Positions 23,467 to 32,350 of a DNA stretch of 64,000 nt are shown here, piece after piece. Each line of letters begins with the position of its first letter. Position 1 is the first letter of the stretch. Made by a program: the position numbers and the translations under genes. The DNA comes from Sphingomonas psychrotolerans (GTDB lineage: Bacteria; Pseudomonadota; Alphaproteobacteria; Sphingomonadales; Sphingomonadaceae): assembly GCF_002796605.1 (NCBI RefSeq), contig NZ_CP024923.1, forward strand, positions 2,707,001 to 2,771,000, read 5' to 3'. Under the pieces are notes generated by a model that searched no databases, had not been told where the DNA came from, and saw only the letters and a list, made by a program, of their open reading frames with translations.

Positions 23467-24489
23467 TCAGGCGGCCGCCTCATGATCGTCCATTGCATAG
23501 AGCGCATTGAGGAACTGGCGCGCGCTGGCCTCCCAGGTGAAGCTGCGGCCATATTTGGCGCAGGTCGCGCGGTCTTTGGTCAGCGCGGCCGCGATGGCGA
23601 CGGTGAGATCACTGTCCATCGCCCCGGTTTCGGGAGTGAGCACATCGACCGGCCCGGTGACCGGATAGCCCGCGACGGGCACGCCGCAGGCCAGCGCCTC
23701 GATCATCACCAGTCCGAAGGTGTCGGTCTTGCTGGGAAACACGAACACATCGGCGGCGGCATAGGTCGCGGCGAGTTCGGCACCAAACATCGGCCCGAGA
23801 AACTTCGCCTCGGGAAAACGCGCTTGCAGCGCCGATCGCGCCGGACCGTCGCCGACCACCACCTTGGTGCCGGGATGGATGGTTTTGAGGAACGCCTCGA
23901 GGTTCTTCTCGACCGCGACGCGGCCGACATAAAGCTGCACCGGGCCAACGAGATCCGCCATCGCCGGATGCGGCGCGACGCCGGGGTGGAAATTGGCGAG
24001 GTCGACCCCCCTGCCCCAATGCTTCACATGGGTGAGACCGTGCCCGATCAGCGACTGCCGGATCGACGGCGTCGAGGCAAGGATCGCCTGGCTCGGCGCG
24101 TGGAACCAGCGGATGTAGCGCCAGATCCACTCGGCGGGGACGCCCGAGCGCGCCGAGACGTAATCGGGGAATTGGGTGTGGTACGCCGTGGTGAACGGCA
24201 TGTCGTTGCGCAGGCACCAGCGCCGCGCGGCGACGCACAGCGGCCCTTCGGTGGCGAGATGGATCGCATTGGGGCGGAAGGCCTCGAGCATCGCACCGAC
24301 GCTGCCGGTGCTGGCGAGCGCGAGACGAATCTCGGGATAGGTGGGGCACGGCAGCGAATAGAAGCGATCGGGCGAGATCACTTCGACGCGGTGGCCCTGC
24401 GCCTCCAGCACCCGGCGAACCGACTGGAGCGTGCGGACGACGCCGTTGACCTGGGGTTCCCAGGCATCGGTTACGATGGCGATGCGCAC
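23467..24489 (-). CDS. Glycosyltransferase family 4 (GT-B), MgtA/PimB-like
   Basis: A 340-residue GT-B enzyme starting VRIAIVTDAWEPQVNGVVRTL, the opening typical of glucuronosyl- and mannosyltransferases that act on glycolipids (MgtA-, PimB-, SqdX-like). Donor-binding residues are in VQLYVGRVAVEKNLEAFL, VVVGDGPAR, and VFVFPSKTDTFGLVMIEALACGVPVAGYP. The GTG at 24489 has CGGGAGTCGACGAC before it; a GTG at 24516 would overlap the upstream gene's stop codon. The pairing with an LpxH-like phosphatase gene directly upstream (24 bp) is a recurrent arrangement and points to envelope glycolipid synthesis; the product cannot be specified. Confidence 0.85.
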   Translation of the reverse strand: MRIAIVTDAWEPQVNGVVRTLQSVRRVLEAQGHRVEVISPDRFYSLPCPTYPEIRLALASTGSVGAMLEAFRPNAIHLATEGPLCVAARRWCLRNDMPFTTAYHTQFPDYVSARSGVPAEWIWRYIRWFHAPSQAILASTPSIRQSLIGHGLTHVKHWGRGVDLANFHPGVAPHPAMADLVGPVQLYVGRVAVEKNLEAFLKTIHPGTKVVVGDGPARSALQARFPEAKFLGPMFGAELAATYAAADVFVFPSKTDTFGLVMIEALACGVPVAGYPVTGPVDVLTPETGAMDSDLTVAIAAALTKDRATCAKYGRSFTWEASARQFLNALYAMDDHEAAA

Positions 24490-24512
24490 GTCGTCGACTC
24501 CCGCCGCCGCCG

Positions 24513-25388
24513 TCACGCCGCCTCTAGTCTGGCCCCGGATTCGGGCGCGTCGCGCGCCGCTATCTCGTCGGCCCAATGGAGAATTTCCATGGTACCGTCG
24601 TAATGCTCGACGAGCGCGGTGCAACCCTCCACCCAATCGCCGTCATTATAATATTCAATGCCCTGGATCGTGCGCATCTCGGCTTTGTGGATGTGCCCGG
24701 CGATCACGCCGTGGATCCCGCGATGCGCCGCCTCGTGCGCGACGATCTCCTCGAACTTCGAAATGAACGAGACCGCGTTCTTGACCTTCTGCTTGGCGTA
24801 TTTGCTGAGCGACCAATAAGGCAGGTTGAACAGCCGGCGGACGCTGTTGAGCCAGCGGTTGAGCGCCATCATGCCCTCGTACGCGGCATCGCCGAGATGC
24901 GCGAGCCAGCGATGCGACATGGTGATCGCGTCGAATTCGTCGCCGTGGAGGACGAGCAGGCGACGGCCGTCGGCGGTCTCGTGGATCGCCTGGCGGAGGA
25001 TCTCGACGCCGCCGAAATGCAGCCCCGAAAATTGCCGGAACATCTCGTCATGATTGCCGGGGATATAGACGATCCGGGTGCCGCGCTTGGCGCGCTTGAG
25101 CACGCGCCAGACGATGTCGTTGTGCGTCGCCGGCCAATAGAGGCGTTTCTTCATTGCCCAGCCGTCGATCATGTCGCCGACCAGATACATGGTCTCGCTG
25201 TCGACATGGTCGAGGAAGTCGATCAGCATCTCGGCGTTGCAGCCGCGCGTGCCGAGGTGGACGTCGGAAATCCATACCGTGCGATATTGCCGGCGCCCGC
25301 CGATCACCCGCTCGGGGATCGCCGGCTGGATCGCATGGAAGTCGCCGAACTGCGCTGCGTCGAACGGAAGCCTGGTGATCGTCGCCAT
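24513..25388 (-). CDS. UDP-2,3-diacylglucosamine diphosphatase-like metallophosphoesterase
   Basis: A 291-residue calcineurin-type phosphoesterase with all five metal motifs: VWISDVHLGTRG, YLVGDMIDGWAMK, YIPGNHDE, LLVLHGDEFD and GVIAGHIHKAEM. The SDVHLG/GDMIDGW spacing is that of the LpxH/LpxH2-type UDP-2,3-diacylglucosamine hydrolase family, but this subgroup is longer than E. coli LpxH (240 residues), and many alphaproteobacteria use LpxI for lipid A, so the substrate may be another envelope lipid. It is co-directional with the glycosyltransferase gene and its stop codon lies 24 bp before that gene's preferred start. Confidence 0.85.
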   Translation of the reverse strand: MATITRLPFDAAQFGDFHAIQPAIPERVIGGRRQYRTVWISDVHLGTRGCNAEMLIDFLDHVDSETMYLVGDMIDGWAMKKRLYWPATHNDIVWRVLKRAKRGTRIVYIPGNHDEMFRQFSGLHFGGVEILRQAIHETADGRRLLVLHGDEFDAITMSHRWLAHLGDAAYEGMMALNRWLNSVRRLFNLPYWSLSKYAKQKVKNAVSFISKFEEIVAHEAAHRGIHGVIAGHIHKAEMRTIQGIEYYNDGDWVEGCTALVEHYDGTMEILHWADEIAARDAPESGARLEAA

Positions 25389-25459
25389 GATCGTTCCCCC
25401 GCGGGAGCTTGTCCTGCGACAGGCCTATGCCCTGCGAATGTTACAATCGGAATCGTGGA

Positions 25460-26074
25460 TCAGGCGGTAATCGGAATATGCGCCGGATCGGCCGCGACGC
25501 GCGAGAGCCAGGCGCGGACATTGGGATAAGGTTGGAGATCGAACCCGCCTTCCTCGGCAACGTGGGTGTAGGCGTAGAGAATGATGTCGGCGAGAGTGAT
25601 ACGGTCGAGCACGAAGAAATCACTTCGCCCGAGATGCGCGTCCATCAGCGCCAGCGCCGCCTCGCCCGCCGCGACCTTGCCGGGCAATAAAGCGCGCTGC
25701 AGATCGGTCAGGTTCGCCTCGCCCACCAGGGTCCGCCAGAAGCGCACCGTCGCGATGTTGGGTTCGTGGTTATATTGCTCCCAGAACAGCCAGTGCAGCA
25801 GATCGGCGCGTGCGAAGCGGTCCGCCGGGATCAGATCGCTGCCGTCGGCGACATAGAAAGCGGCGGCATTGCTCTCGGGCAGGAAATCGTCGCCGAGCTG
25901 GAGCACCGGGATTCGGCCATTGGCGTTGACTTCGCTCAGGAATTCCGCGGTGCGCGTCTCTCCCTTCAGAATGTCGTATTGCCGCCGCTCCAGCGGCAGC
26001 CCGACATGCGCCGCGGTGAGGCGGATCTTGTAGCAATTTCCCGACAGCGCATATTCGTGCAGCACAAACGGCAT
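25460..26074 (-). CDS. Glutathione S-transferase family protein
   Basis: A 204-residue GST distinct from the one at 21.1 kb. The N-terminal thioredoxin-like domain has HEYALSGNCYKIRLTAAHVG with SGNCYK in the active-site position, then GRIPVLQLGDDFLPESNAAAFYV (cis-Pro and Glu-Ser glutathione contacts). The all-helical second domain has FFVLDRITLADIILYAYTHVA. SGNCYK places a Cys/Ser at the catalytic turn, as in Yfcg/Nu-type or beta-class relatives. The ATG at 26074 follows GAGAGGGAGCATCC. Likely a cytosolic thiol transferase or disulfide-bond reductase; substrate unknown. Confidence 0.87.
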   Translation of the reverse strand: MPFVLHEYALSGNCYKIRLTAAHVGLPLERRQYDILKGETRTAEFLSEVNANGRIPVLQLGDDFLPESNAAAFYVADGSDLIPADRFARADLLHWLFWEQYNHEPNIATVRFWRTLVGEANLTDLQRALLPGKVAAGEAALALMDAHLGRSDFFVLDRITLADIILYAYTHVAEEGGFDLQPYPNVRAWLSRVAADPAHIPITA

Positions 26075-26230
26075 GGATGCTCCCTCTCGTTGGTGCCGCG
26101 CCTTTCCGCGGTCCACGGCCCCCGCGTCAAACAAATAGCCGGCCGCGCACGACAAGGCGGGCTTATCGTGAAAGCCGCGGTTTGCGGACTTCCCGAATCC
26201 TCCCCCGCCACGAGGAGGATCAAAGCAGCG

Positions 26231-27886
26231 CTATTCGGCCGCCTTTACCGGAGGATCCGCCGCCGCGGGCTCGGCGATCGCGCTGGCGACGAGCGTGTCG
26301 AGCGAGCTGCCGTCGAAACCGAGCTCCTTCATCAGCCCGTCGATCACCGGCGCCTGCGCGCGATAGCGGAGCGCCGCCGATACCGCCGCATTGGCGAGGT
26401 TGCGTTCGCCGTCGCCGTCGTTCGCGGCTCCCACCGACGCACCACCCCGGCCGGTGAGCCCGTCTACCTGGACGATCCGAATCGAATCGATCGCCTCGAG
26501 CGGCTTCGATGCCTCGCGGATGATCTCGGGCAGCACCTTGAGCAACGCCATCTTGGTCTGGAGCGAGACCTGATCCGACGACAGGATGTTCGCCGCTTCG
26601 TTGACTGCGCGCTGCCCCGCCGCCTCGACTTCGAAGCGCACCCGATCAGCCTGTGCCCGCAGCTTGGCGGCTTCGGCCTCGCCCTCGGCACCGAGGCGCG
26701 TGGCTTCGGCACGGTCGGCGGCGGCGGACTTCTCGGCCTCGGCCTGCACCTTGATCCCGATCGCGGCGCGCTCGGCCTCGCGCGACGCGTCGATCAGCTC
26801 GATCCGCTTCTGGCGCTCGGCGACCTCGGCCTCGCGCGCAGTGCCGACGCGTTCCTCGGCGACCACCGCCTCGGCGCGTGCCTCGTCGGCCTTGGCCCGC
26901 GCCTGACTTTCCTCGCGGCTCTTGTTCTGGACCGCGATCTGCTGCTCCTGGCGCGCGAGCGCGAGCGCCTGGTCCTGCTCGATCTTGGCCTGCTGGACGG
27001 CGCGATCCGCCTCGATCTGCTGCGCGTCGACGAGCTTCTTCGACTCGATCTTGGCCTGATCGGCTTCCTGCTGGCGCAGCGACTGCTCACGCGCGACTTC
27101 GGCGCCCTGCGCGGCGCGGCGCATCTCGATCTCGCGCTCCTGCTCCAGACGAGCGAATTCGGTGTCGCGGCCGATCAGGAACGACTGGCGCTCGGCTTCG
27201 AGGTTCTTGGTCTCGATCTGGACCCGGGTGTCCTGCTCGATGTCGTTGCGCGCCTTCTTGCGCAGCTGGATCTGCTCGGTGAGCTTGGTCAAACCCTCGG
27301 CGTCGAACGCGTTGTTGGCGTTGAAATGCTCGATCGAGGTCTGGTCGAGCCCGGTCAGCGAGACCGACTCGAGCTCGAGCCCGTTCATCGCGAGATCGAC
27401 CGACGACACCTGCTGCACCTTCTGGACGAAATCGGCGCGCTGCTCGTGGAGCTGCGCCATCGTCATCCCCGCCGCGACCGAACGCAGCGCATCGACGAAC
27501 TTGCCCTCGACCAGCTCCTTTAATGCATCGGGATGCATCGTGCGCATGCCCAGCGTCTGCGCGGCGGTGGCGATCGCCTGCGCGTCGGGCTTCACCCGGA
27601 CGTAGAATTCGGCCTTCACGTCGATGCGCAGCCGATCGAGCGTGATCAGCGCGTCGCCCGCCTTGCGCTCGACGGCGAGCCGCACGGTGTTCATGTTGAC
27701 CGGCATCGTCTCATGGAACACCGGCAGCACCAGCGCGCCGCCGTTGATCACCACCTTTTCGCCGCCGAAGCCGGTGCGGACGAAGCCAATCTCCTTCGAA
27801 GCACGCTTGTAGAGCCGCGCGAGGAACAGGCCGATGATCAGCAGCGCGGCGATCAAGACACCGGTATAGATGAAATAGGGAAGCAT
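26231..27886 (-). CDS. yqiK: Flotillin family protein (YqiK-like)
   Basis: A 551-residue flotillin. An N-terminal membrane anchor (YFIYTGVLIAALLIIGLFLA) is followed by the SPFH/PHB domain at about 30-200 (FVRTGFGGEKVVINGGALVLP, then the VERKAGDALITLDRLRIDV segment), then a long Ala/Glu-rich coiled coil at about 220-440 with many EAE/EARA repeats, and the flotillin C-terminal region with VLPEIIREASKPLEAIDSI. Family members scaffold membrane microdomains at the cytoplasmic face. I start at the ATG at 27886, after a perfect AGGAGG; an ATG 33 bp earlier overlaps the end of the yqiJ-like gene region. It is the second gene of a YqiJ-YqiK operon. Confidence 0.9.
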   Translation of the reverse strand: MLPYFIYTGVLIAALLIIGLFLARLYKRASKEIGFVRTGFGGEKVVINGGALVLPVFHETMPVNMNTVRLAVERKAGDALITLDRLRIDVKAEFYVRVKPDAQAIATAAQTLGMRTMHPDALKELVEGKFVDALRSVAAGMTMAQLHEQRADFVQKVQQVSSVDLAMNGLELESVSLTGLDQTSIEHFNANNAFDAEGLTKLTEQIQLRKKARNDIEQDTRVQIETKNLEAERQSFLIGRDTEFARLEQEREIEMRRAAQGAEVAREQSLRQQEADQAKIESKKLVDAQQIEADRAVQQAKIEQDQALALARQEQQIAVQNKSREESQARAKADEARAEAVVAEERVGTAREAEVAERQKRIELIDASREAERAAIGIKVQAEAEKSAAADRAEATRLGAEGEAEAAKLRAQADRVRFEVEAAGQRAVNEAANILSSDQVSLQTKMALLKVLPEIIREASKPLEAIDSIRIVQVDGLTGRGGASVGAANDGDGERNLANAAVSAALRYRAQAPVIDGLMKELGFDGSSLDTLVASAIAEPAAADPPVKAAE

Positions 27887-27923
27887 CGAGGTGGCCTCCT
27901 GGGGGACGAGATCATTCATCGTT

Positions 27924-28544
27924 TCAGCTTTCGAGACGCGGCAAATGGAAATCGCCGCGGGAGATGGCACGGAACAGCTCGCCTTCGCGGCGGACGAGCA
28001 GCACGCGCTCGCCCTCTTCGAAGACCTGTCCGCTTCGGTCGGGCTCGACCATGACGTAATGCGCCTGGCCGTGATGGTCCTCGGCGCGGGCGCGGGCCGG
28101 CGAACCCAGCGTGGCGCGCCCGGTGACCACTTGCGCGGACCTGCCGACCAGCGCCTCGAGCGGCACCGCGGTGGTGTGGTCACGCGGCAGGATGCGAGCG
28201 AGGCCCCGCGCCGCCAGACCGGTGATCGGCAGCGATGCGAATGCCACGGCGGGGACGGCGATCCACGCAGCGAGCGGCGCGCCGGTCGAATCGAACATCG
28301 CCTGCTGGAGGATCAAACCCGCCGCGCCGAAGATCGCGAGGAAGACGACGATGAGCATCAGCAGCGGCAACTGCCCGACGCCGAGCCAGCTCAGCAGATT
28401 GTCGGCATCTGCGTGAAAATCCGGGTGCACCTCCCCGCCGACGTGATCACCGAGGCCGACGAGCTGCACCAGCCCGATCAGCAACATCAGGACTATCGCC
28501 GTGACGAAGGCGAGATTCTCCGATGCACCAAGAAACGAAAGCAC
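27924..28544 (-). CDS. yqiJ: YqiJ/NfeD-like membrane protein (flotillin partner)
   Basis: A 206-residue membrane protein with a first hydrophobic segment at FVTAIVLMLLIGLVQLVGL, further helices at LPLLMLIVVFLAIFGAAGLI and AAWIAVPAVAFASLPITGL, and a C-terminal OB-fold-like domain from about residue 135 (VPLEALVGRSAQVVTGRATLG to the end). This is the layout of YqiJ/NfeD1-type proteins, which are encoded with flotillins and are thought to work with them in membrane organisation. A conserved His/Asp-rich loop (HVGGEVHPDFHADAD) lies after the first helix. The stop is 38 bp from the flotillin start. Confidence 0.85.
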   Translation of the reverse strand: MLSFLGASENLAFVTAIVLMLLIGLVQLVGLGDHVGGEVHPDFHADADNLLSWLGVGQLPLLMLIVVFLAIFGAAGLILQQAMFDSTGAPLAAWIAVPAVAFASLPITGLAARGLARILPRDHTTAVPLEALVGRSAQVVTGRATLGSPARARAEDHHGQAHYVMVEPDRSGQVFEEGERVLLVRREGELFRAISRGDFHLPRLES

Positions 28545-28676
28545 TTCTCCACTCCCCCGAGTCGAAAGTGAGTCTAGAGCCGCGTCCCCGGACTCTCTAG
28601 CGAAATCGGTTCGGCGATTCAGGGCTGCAGCGCCGGACGACAGCCGCCTGCCGCTGCACCTTCACCTTGCCGACCG

Positions 28677-29213
28677 TCAGATGAGCCCCAGCTCCGCGCG
28701 TCGGCGCACGACTGACCGATAATAGAGCCAGCCCCAGGCATGGGCCCAGAAAGGGAAGAAGAAACCCTGCCCCATGTCGCGGCCGACCTCCTTGCGGAAC
28801 CGGGCGGCCACGGAGTCGGCGAGCGGCACTTCGACCAGCTCGTAGCGATCCTCTGCGTAGAGCACATAGCCATATTCGGTCCACCAGCCGAAGGGCATGC
28901 CGAGGAAGGTCCATTCGCGCACCGAATAGCCGTATCGTGGCCGTCGCGCGTCGAAGTCGATGCGCGGCTGCGGCGCCCGGCCGCCCAGCACCGGCAGGCT
29001 AGAGCTGCCCGGCCTTGGTCGGCGTGCGCGAGACGTGGACGCCGCGCAGCGCGACGATAGCGGGCAGATTCGCGAGGATATCGCCTGCCCCTCCGGAATC
29101 ACCGCGATGTCGGCCACTGCGCGGCGCTGGTCGCTGAGCACCCAGTCGCGGTTCGAGATCAGCAGGATGACGACGAGCACGGCAATCAGCGCGCCCGCGA
29201 AGACGTTTCGCAA
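28677..29213 (-). CDS. Membrane-anchored protein of unknown function, possible internal frameshifts
   Basis: A 178-residue product with an N-terminal membrane anchor (VFAGALIAVLVVILLISNRDW) and an aromatic C-terminal half (GMPFGWWTEYGYVLYAEDRY, GQGFFFPFWAHAWGWLYYRS). I do not recognise the family. Between about 29085 and 29002 the frame uses rare codons (ATA, CGA, CTA, AGG) and gives a low-complexity stretch, whereas the next frame reads GDILANLPAIVALRGVHVS with normal codons until a TAG. This suggests two compensating frameshifts, either in the organism or in the assembly. It lies upstream of the yqiJ-like gene in the same direction (132 bp gap). Confidence 0.55.
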   Translation of the reverse strand: MRNVFAGALIAVLVVILLISNRDWVLSDQRRAVADIAVIPEGQAISSRICPLSSRCAASTSRARRPRPGSSSLPVLGGRAPQPRIDFDARRPRYGYSVREWTFLGMPFGWWTEYGYVLYAEDRYELVEVPLADSVAARFRKEVGRDMGQGFFFPFWAHAWGWLYYRSVVRRRAELGLI

Positions 29214-29305
29214 TATTTCCCCCGAGGTTTCGCCGGCTTAACAAAATGTTGCGCAGCGGTCAGCCGCGTCCGCGTCTCTCTATAAGACTCTGCAGGAGTG
29301 CCCGA

Positions 29306-29746
29306 ATGACGCTGCAGGATCTCTACGAAGACCATCGCCAAATCTTGCGATTGGGCGAGAAGCTGATCGAGGTCGCGGCCTTCGATCCGCCGCACATGCC
29401 CCAATTGGTCGCGGCACGGCGCGAAATCGCACAGGCAATGGCGCGGCACCTCGCCAACGAGGCGCGTCTGGCACTGATGCCGCTCGGTGCGAGCAGCGAT
29501 CCCTATGACCGCGCGCTCGCCCGCCGCTACACTAGCGACCTGCTGTCGATGCGGCAGTCGAGCAGCGCGCATATGGGGCATTGGACGATGGACGCGATCG
29601 CTGCCGACCCGCGCGAATATCGCCTCGCGGTGCGCGCCCAGCTGCGCATGATGGCCGCCCGGCGCCAATGGGAGGAAACAGAGTTCCTGCCCGCGGCCGG
29701 ACGCCTCGCCGCAGGGCGGCGCGCGCCGCTGCGCCTGGTGGGGTAG
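29306..29746 (+). CDS. Hemerythrin-like domain protein
   Basis: A 146-residue all-helical protein. The first helix LQDLYEDHRQILRLGEKLIE has the DH(R) pattern of the hemerythrin/HHE first ligand, helix two includes REIAQAMARHLANEARLAL with HLANE in place of the HxxxE, and the third and fourth carry a HMGHW segment and WEETEFLPAAGRL. The ligand set is partial compared with oxygen-carrying hemerythrins, so it may bind a diiron or single-metal site, or none. The start is well supported by AGGAG. It is divergent from the preceding membrane protein gene. Confidence 0.6.
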   Translation: MTLQDLYEDHRQILRLGEKLIEVAAFDPPHMPQLVAARREIAQAMARHLANEARLALMPLGASSDPYDRALARRYTSDLLSMRQSSSAHMGHWTMDAIAADPREYRLAVRAQLRMMAARRQWEETEFLPAAGRLAAGRRAPLRLVG

Positions 29747-29867
29747 AAATTCCCTCCCTGCAAACAGCGCGAGGAGCGACACCCGCGGCAAGGCCCACCG
29801 CTCTGCCTGCTACCCGGCCTCACATCCTGCGAATACGTACCGCCACTCCCCGGGGCTAAACACCGGG

Positions 29868-32333
29868 CTAGAGGTCGGGCAATGCCTGCCCGGCTTCCCC
29901 CCAACCCTGCAGCGCGCGGCTGGTGGCGCGCTCGAGCAAGATGGCAGCGTCGCGGATCGTATAGCGCTTGGCATCCTCGAGGTCGCGCAGCTCGCTCCAG
30001 GTGACCGGCGCGGCGACCGGCGCATTCTCGCGGGCGCGGGCGACATAAGGGAGGACCGCAGTCGCGCCGCGCTGGTTGCGCAGATAGTCGATGAAAATCT
30101 TGCCCTTGCGGTTGAGCTTCTTGAGATTGGCGGTGAAGCGTTCCGGCTCGGCCTGGGCGAGCGCGCGGGCGAAGCGCTCGGCGAAGCTGCGCACCACGGG
30201 CCAATCGGCCTGCGGGATCAGCGGCACCACGACGTGCACCCCCTTGCCGCCCGATAGCAGCGGCCAGCTGGTCAGGCCGATATCGGCGAGATGGACTTTC
30301 AAATCCTCGGCCGCTTTCTTGACCATGGCGAAATCGAGCCCCTCGTCGGGATCGAGATCGAACACCAGCCGGTCGGGTTTCTCGATATCGGTGACCGGGG
30401 CACCCCAGCCGTGGAACTCGATCGTGCCCATCTGCACGCAGGCCATGATCCCGTCGAGATCGTCGACATAGAGATAGGGCTGCACGCTGCCGTCCTTCTC
30501 GCGGACGTCGACATGGTGGACATTGTCGCCGAAGCTGCCGGCGTCGTGCTTCTGGAAGAAGCAGTGCTTGGCGCGCCCCTGCGGGCAGCGGACGAGGCTG
30601 ATCGGGCGGTTGCCGAGCCAGCGCAACGCGATCGGCGCGACTGCCGCGTAATAATCGGCGAGCTCACCCTTGGTGAGCCCCGATTCGGGGTAGATCACCC
30701 GATCGCGGCTGCTGATCTTGATGCTGGATTGCGGGGCTGCGGAGTTTTCGGAAAGCGGCGCCGGCTTCTCGGCGACGATCTCGCCGGGCTTCTTGTCCTC
30801 GCGCAATGCAATGAAGCTGGCGTGGCGGATGACGTTCTCGGCAGTGAATTCGCTGAAGGCGACTTCGGCGACGAGTTTCGGCTCGATCCACCGCGCACCA
30901 CGCGCCTCGGGACGGGGGACTTTCACGGGGGCCTGATCCACGGCGATCCTGTCGAAGCGATCGCGAAGATCCTGGAGCCTCGCCTGATTGAAGCCCGTTC
31001 CCACCTTGCCGGCATAGACCAGGCCGTCGGGCCCATTGACGGCGAGCAGGAGCGAGCGGAAGCTGCGGCCTTTGGCATCGCTTGGCGTCCAGCCGACGAT
31101 GACGAACTCCTGGCGGCGGATGCATTTGACCTTGAGCCAGGATTTGGTGCGGGTGCCGCGATAGGGCGCGTCGGCGCGCTTGGAGACAATCCCTTCATAA
31201 CCTTCGCGGCACATCGTCTCGAACAATTCCTCGCCGGCGCCGACGATGTGTTCGGAAAATTGTATGCGCGCGTCGGCGCCTTCTAGCAGCGCACGCAGCT
31301 TTTCCTTGCGGGCGAGCTGGGGAAGCCTGGTGGTATCCTCGCGATCGGCGAGCAAGTCGAAGGCGAAGAAGGTGAGGTCCTGTCCGCCCGCGGAGATCGC
31401 CTCCTGCAGCGTCGAGAAATCGGGCTTGCCGTCCTTATAGGCAATGATCTCGCCGTCGATCAGGGCGGGGGCGGGCAGGCCGCGCGCTGCCTCGGCGATG
31501 CCGGGGAATTTGTCGGTCCAGTCGAGGCCCGAGCGGGTGTAGATTTTGGGGCCCTTGGCGCCGGTGGCAATCAGCGCGCGATAGCCGTCATATTTGACTT
31601 CGTGGAGCCATTGATTGCCGGTCGGGACGCTGTCGACGAGGGTGGCGAGCTGGGGGTGCTGGAATTTGGGCAATTTGGCCTTCGCCGGCGCGGCATGCCT
31701 GGCGACGCGCGCGGTAGTTTGCGGCGATGCCTTTGCGGGCCGCTTCTCGACCTTCTTGCCCTCGGCGATCTCCTGCATGGTCCGGCCGGTCTTGATGCTG
31801 GTCAGCCCCGTTTCGACGAGAAAATCGGTGGCGCCGGCATGTTTGTCGCTGATCTTGCGAAGCAGCCAGTTCTCGCTCTTCTCCTTGCCACGCGGCTTCA
31901 ATCGGATGAGCAGCCACTCGCCCTTCATCCGCTCGCCTTCGAGGCGGAAATGGAGGTGGCCCTTTTCGAGGTCGCTGGCGCTCTTGCCTTCGATCGGTTC
32001 CCAGACGCCGTCGTCCCACAGCATCACCGTGCCGCCGCCATATTGGCCCTTGGGGATCGTGCCTTCGAAATCGGCATAGGACAGCGGATGATCCTCGGTG
32101 CGAACGGCGAGGCGCTTCTCGTCCGGGTCGAGACTGGGGCCGCGCGTGACCGCCCAGCTCTTGAGCACGCCGTCCACCTCGATACGGAAATCCCAATGGA
32201 GCCGGCTCGCGTCGTGCTTCTGAACCATGAAGCGATTGCCGCCGGTGCGCACGATCTTGCCGGCGGGCTCGGCGGTCAGGGCAAAGTCGCGCTTGGCATT
32301 GTATTTTTCGAGGGGGTCGGACTTCGCGGCCAT
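29868..32333 (-). CDS. ligD: DNA ligase D (multifunctional non-homologous end-joining ligase)
   Basis: An 821-residue LigD with three domains in the order phosphoesterase, ligase, polymerase. The PE domain (about 30-185) has HDASRLHWDFRIE and DHPLSYADFEGTIPKGQYG. The ATP-dependent ligase domain (about 225-510) has the adenylation lysine K247 in VKYDGYRALI, and later IDGEIIAYKDGKPDF and GYEGIVSKRADAPYRG. The POL (AEP primase) domain (about 530-821) has DLDPDEGLDF with the metal Asp pair and GGKGVHVVVPL. With Ku it repairs double-strand breaks without a template. It lies 17 bp downstream of ku on the same strand, so the two form an operon. Confidence 0.95.
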   Translation of the reverse strand: MAAKSDPLEKYNAKRDFALTAEPAGKIVRTGGNRFMVQKHDASRLHWDFRIEVDGVLKSWAVTRGPSLDPDEKRLAVRTEDHPLSYADFEGTIPKGQYGGGTVMLWDDGVWEPIEGKSASDLEKGHLHFRLEGERMKGEWLLIRLKPRGKEKSENWLLRKISDKHAGATDFLVETGLTSIKTGRTMQEIAEGKKVEKRPAKASPQTTARVARHAAPAKAKLPKFQHPQLATLVDSVPTGNQWLHEVKYDGYRALIATGAKGPKIYTRSGLDWTDKFPGIAEAARGLPAPALIDGEIIAYKDGKPDFSTLQEAISAGGQDLTFFAFDLLADREDTTRLPQLARKEKLRALLEGADARIQFSEHIVGAGEELFETMCREGYEGIVSKRADAPYRGTRTKSWLKVKCIRRQEFVIVGWTPSDAKGRSFRSLLLAVNGPDGLVYAGKVGTGFNQARLQDLRDRFDRIAVDQAPVKVPRPEARGARWIEPKLVAEVAFSEFTAENVIRHASFIALREDKKPGEIVAEKPAPLSENSAAPQSSIKISSRDRVIYPESGLTKGELADYYAAVAPIALRWLGNRPISLVRCPQGRAKHCFFQKHDAGSFGDNVHHVDVREKDGSVQPYLYVDDLDGIMACVQMGTIEFHGWGAPVTDIEKPDRLVFDLDPDEGLDFAMVKKAAEDLKVHLADIGLTSWPLLSGGKGVHVVVPLIPQADWPVVRSFAERFARALAQAEPERFTANLKKLNRKGKIFIDYLRNQRGATAVLPYVARARENAPVAAPVTWSELRDLEDAKRYTIRDAAILLERATSRALQGWGEAGQALPDL

Positions 32334-32350
32334 CTCTTACTCCGAACCGA

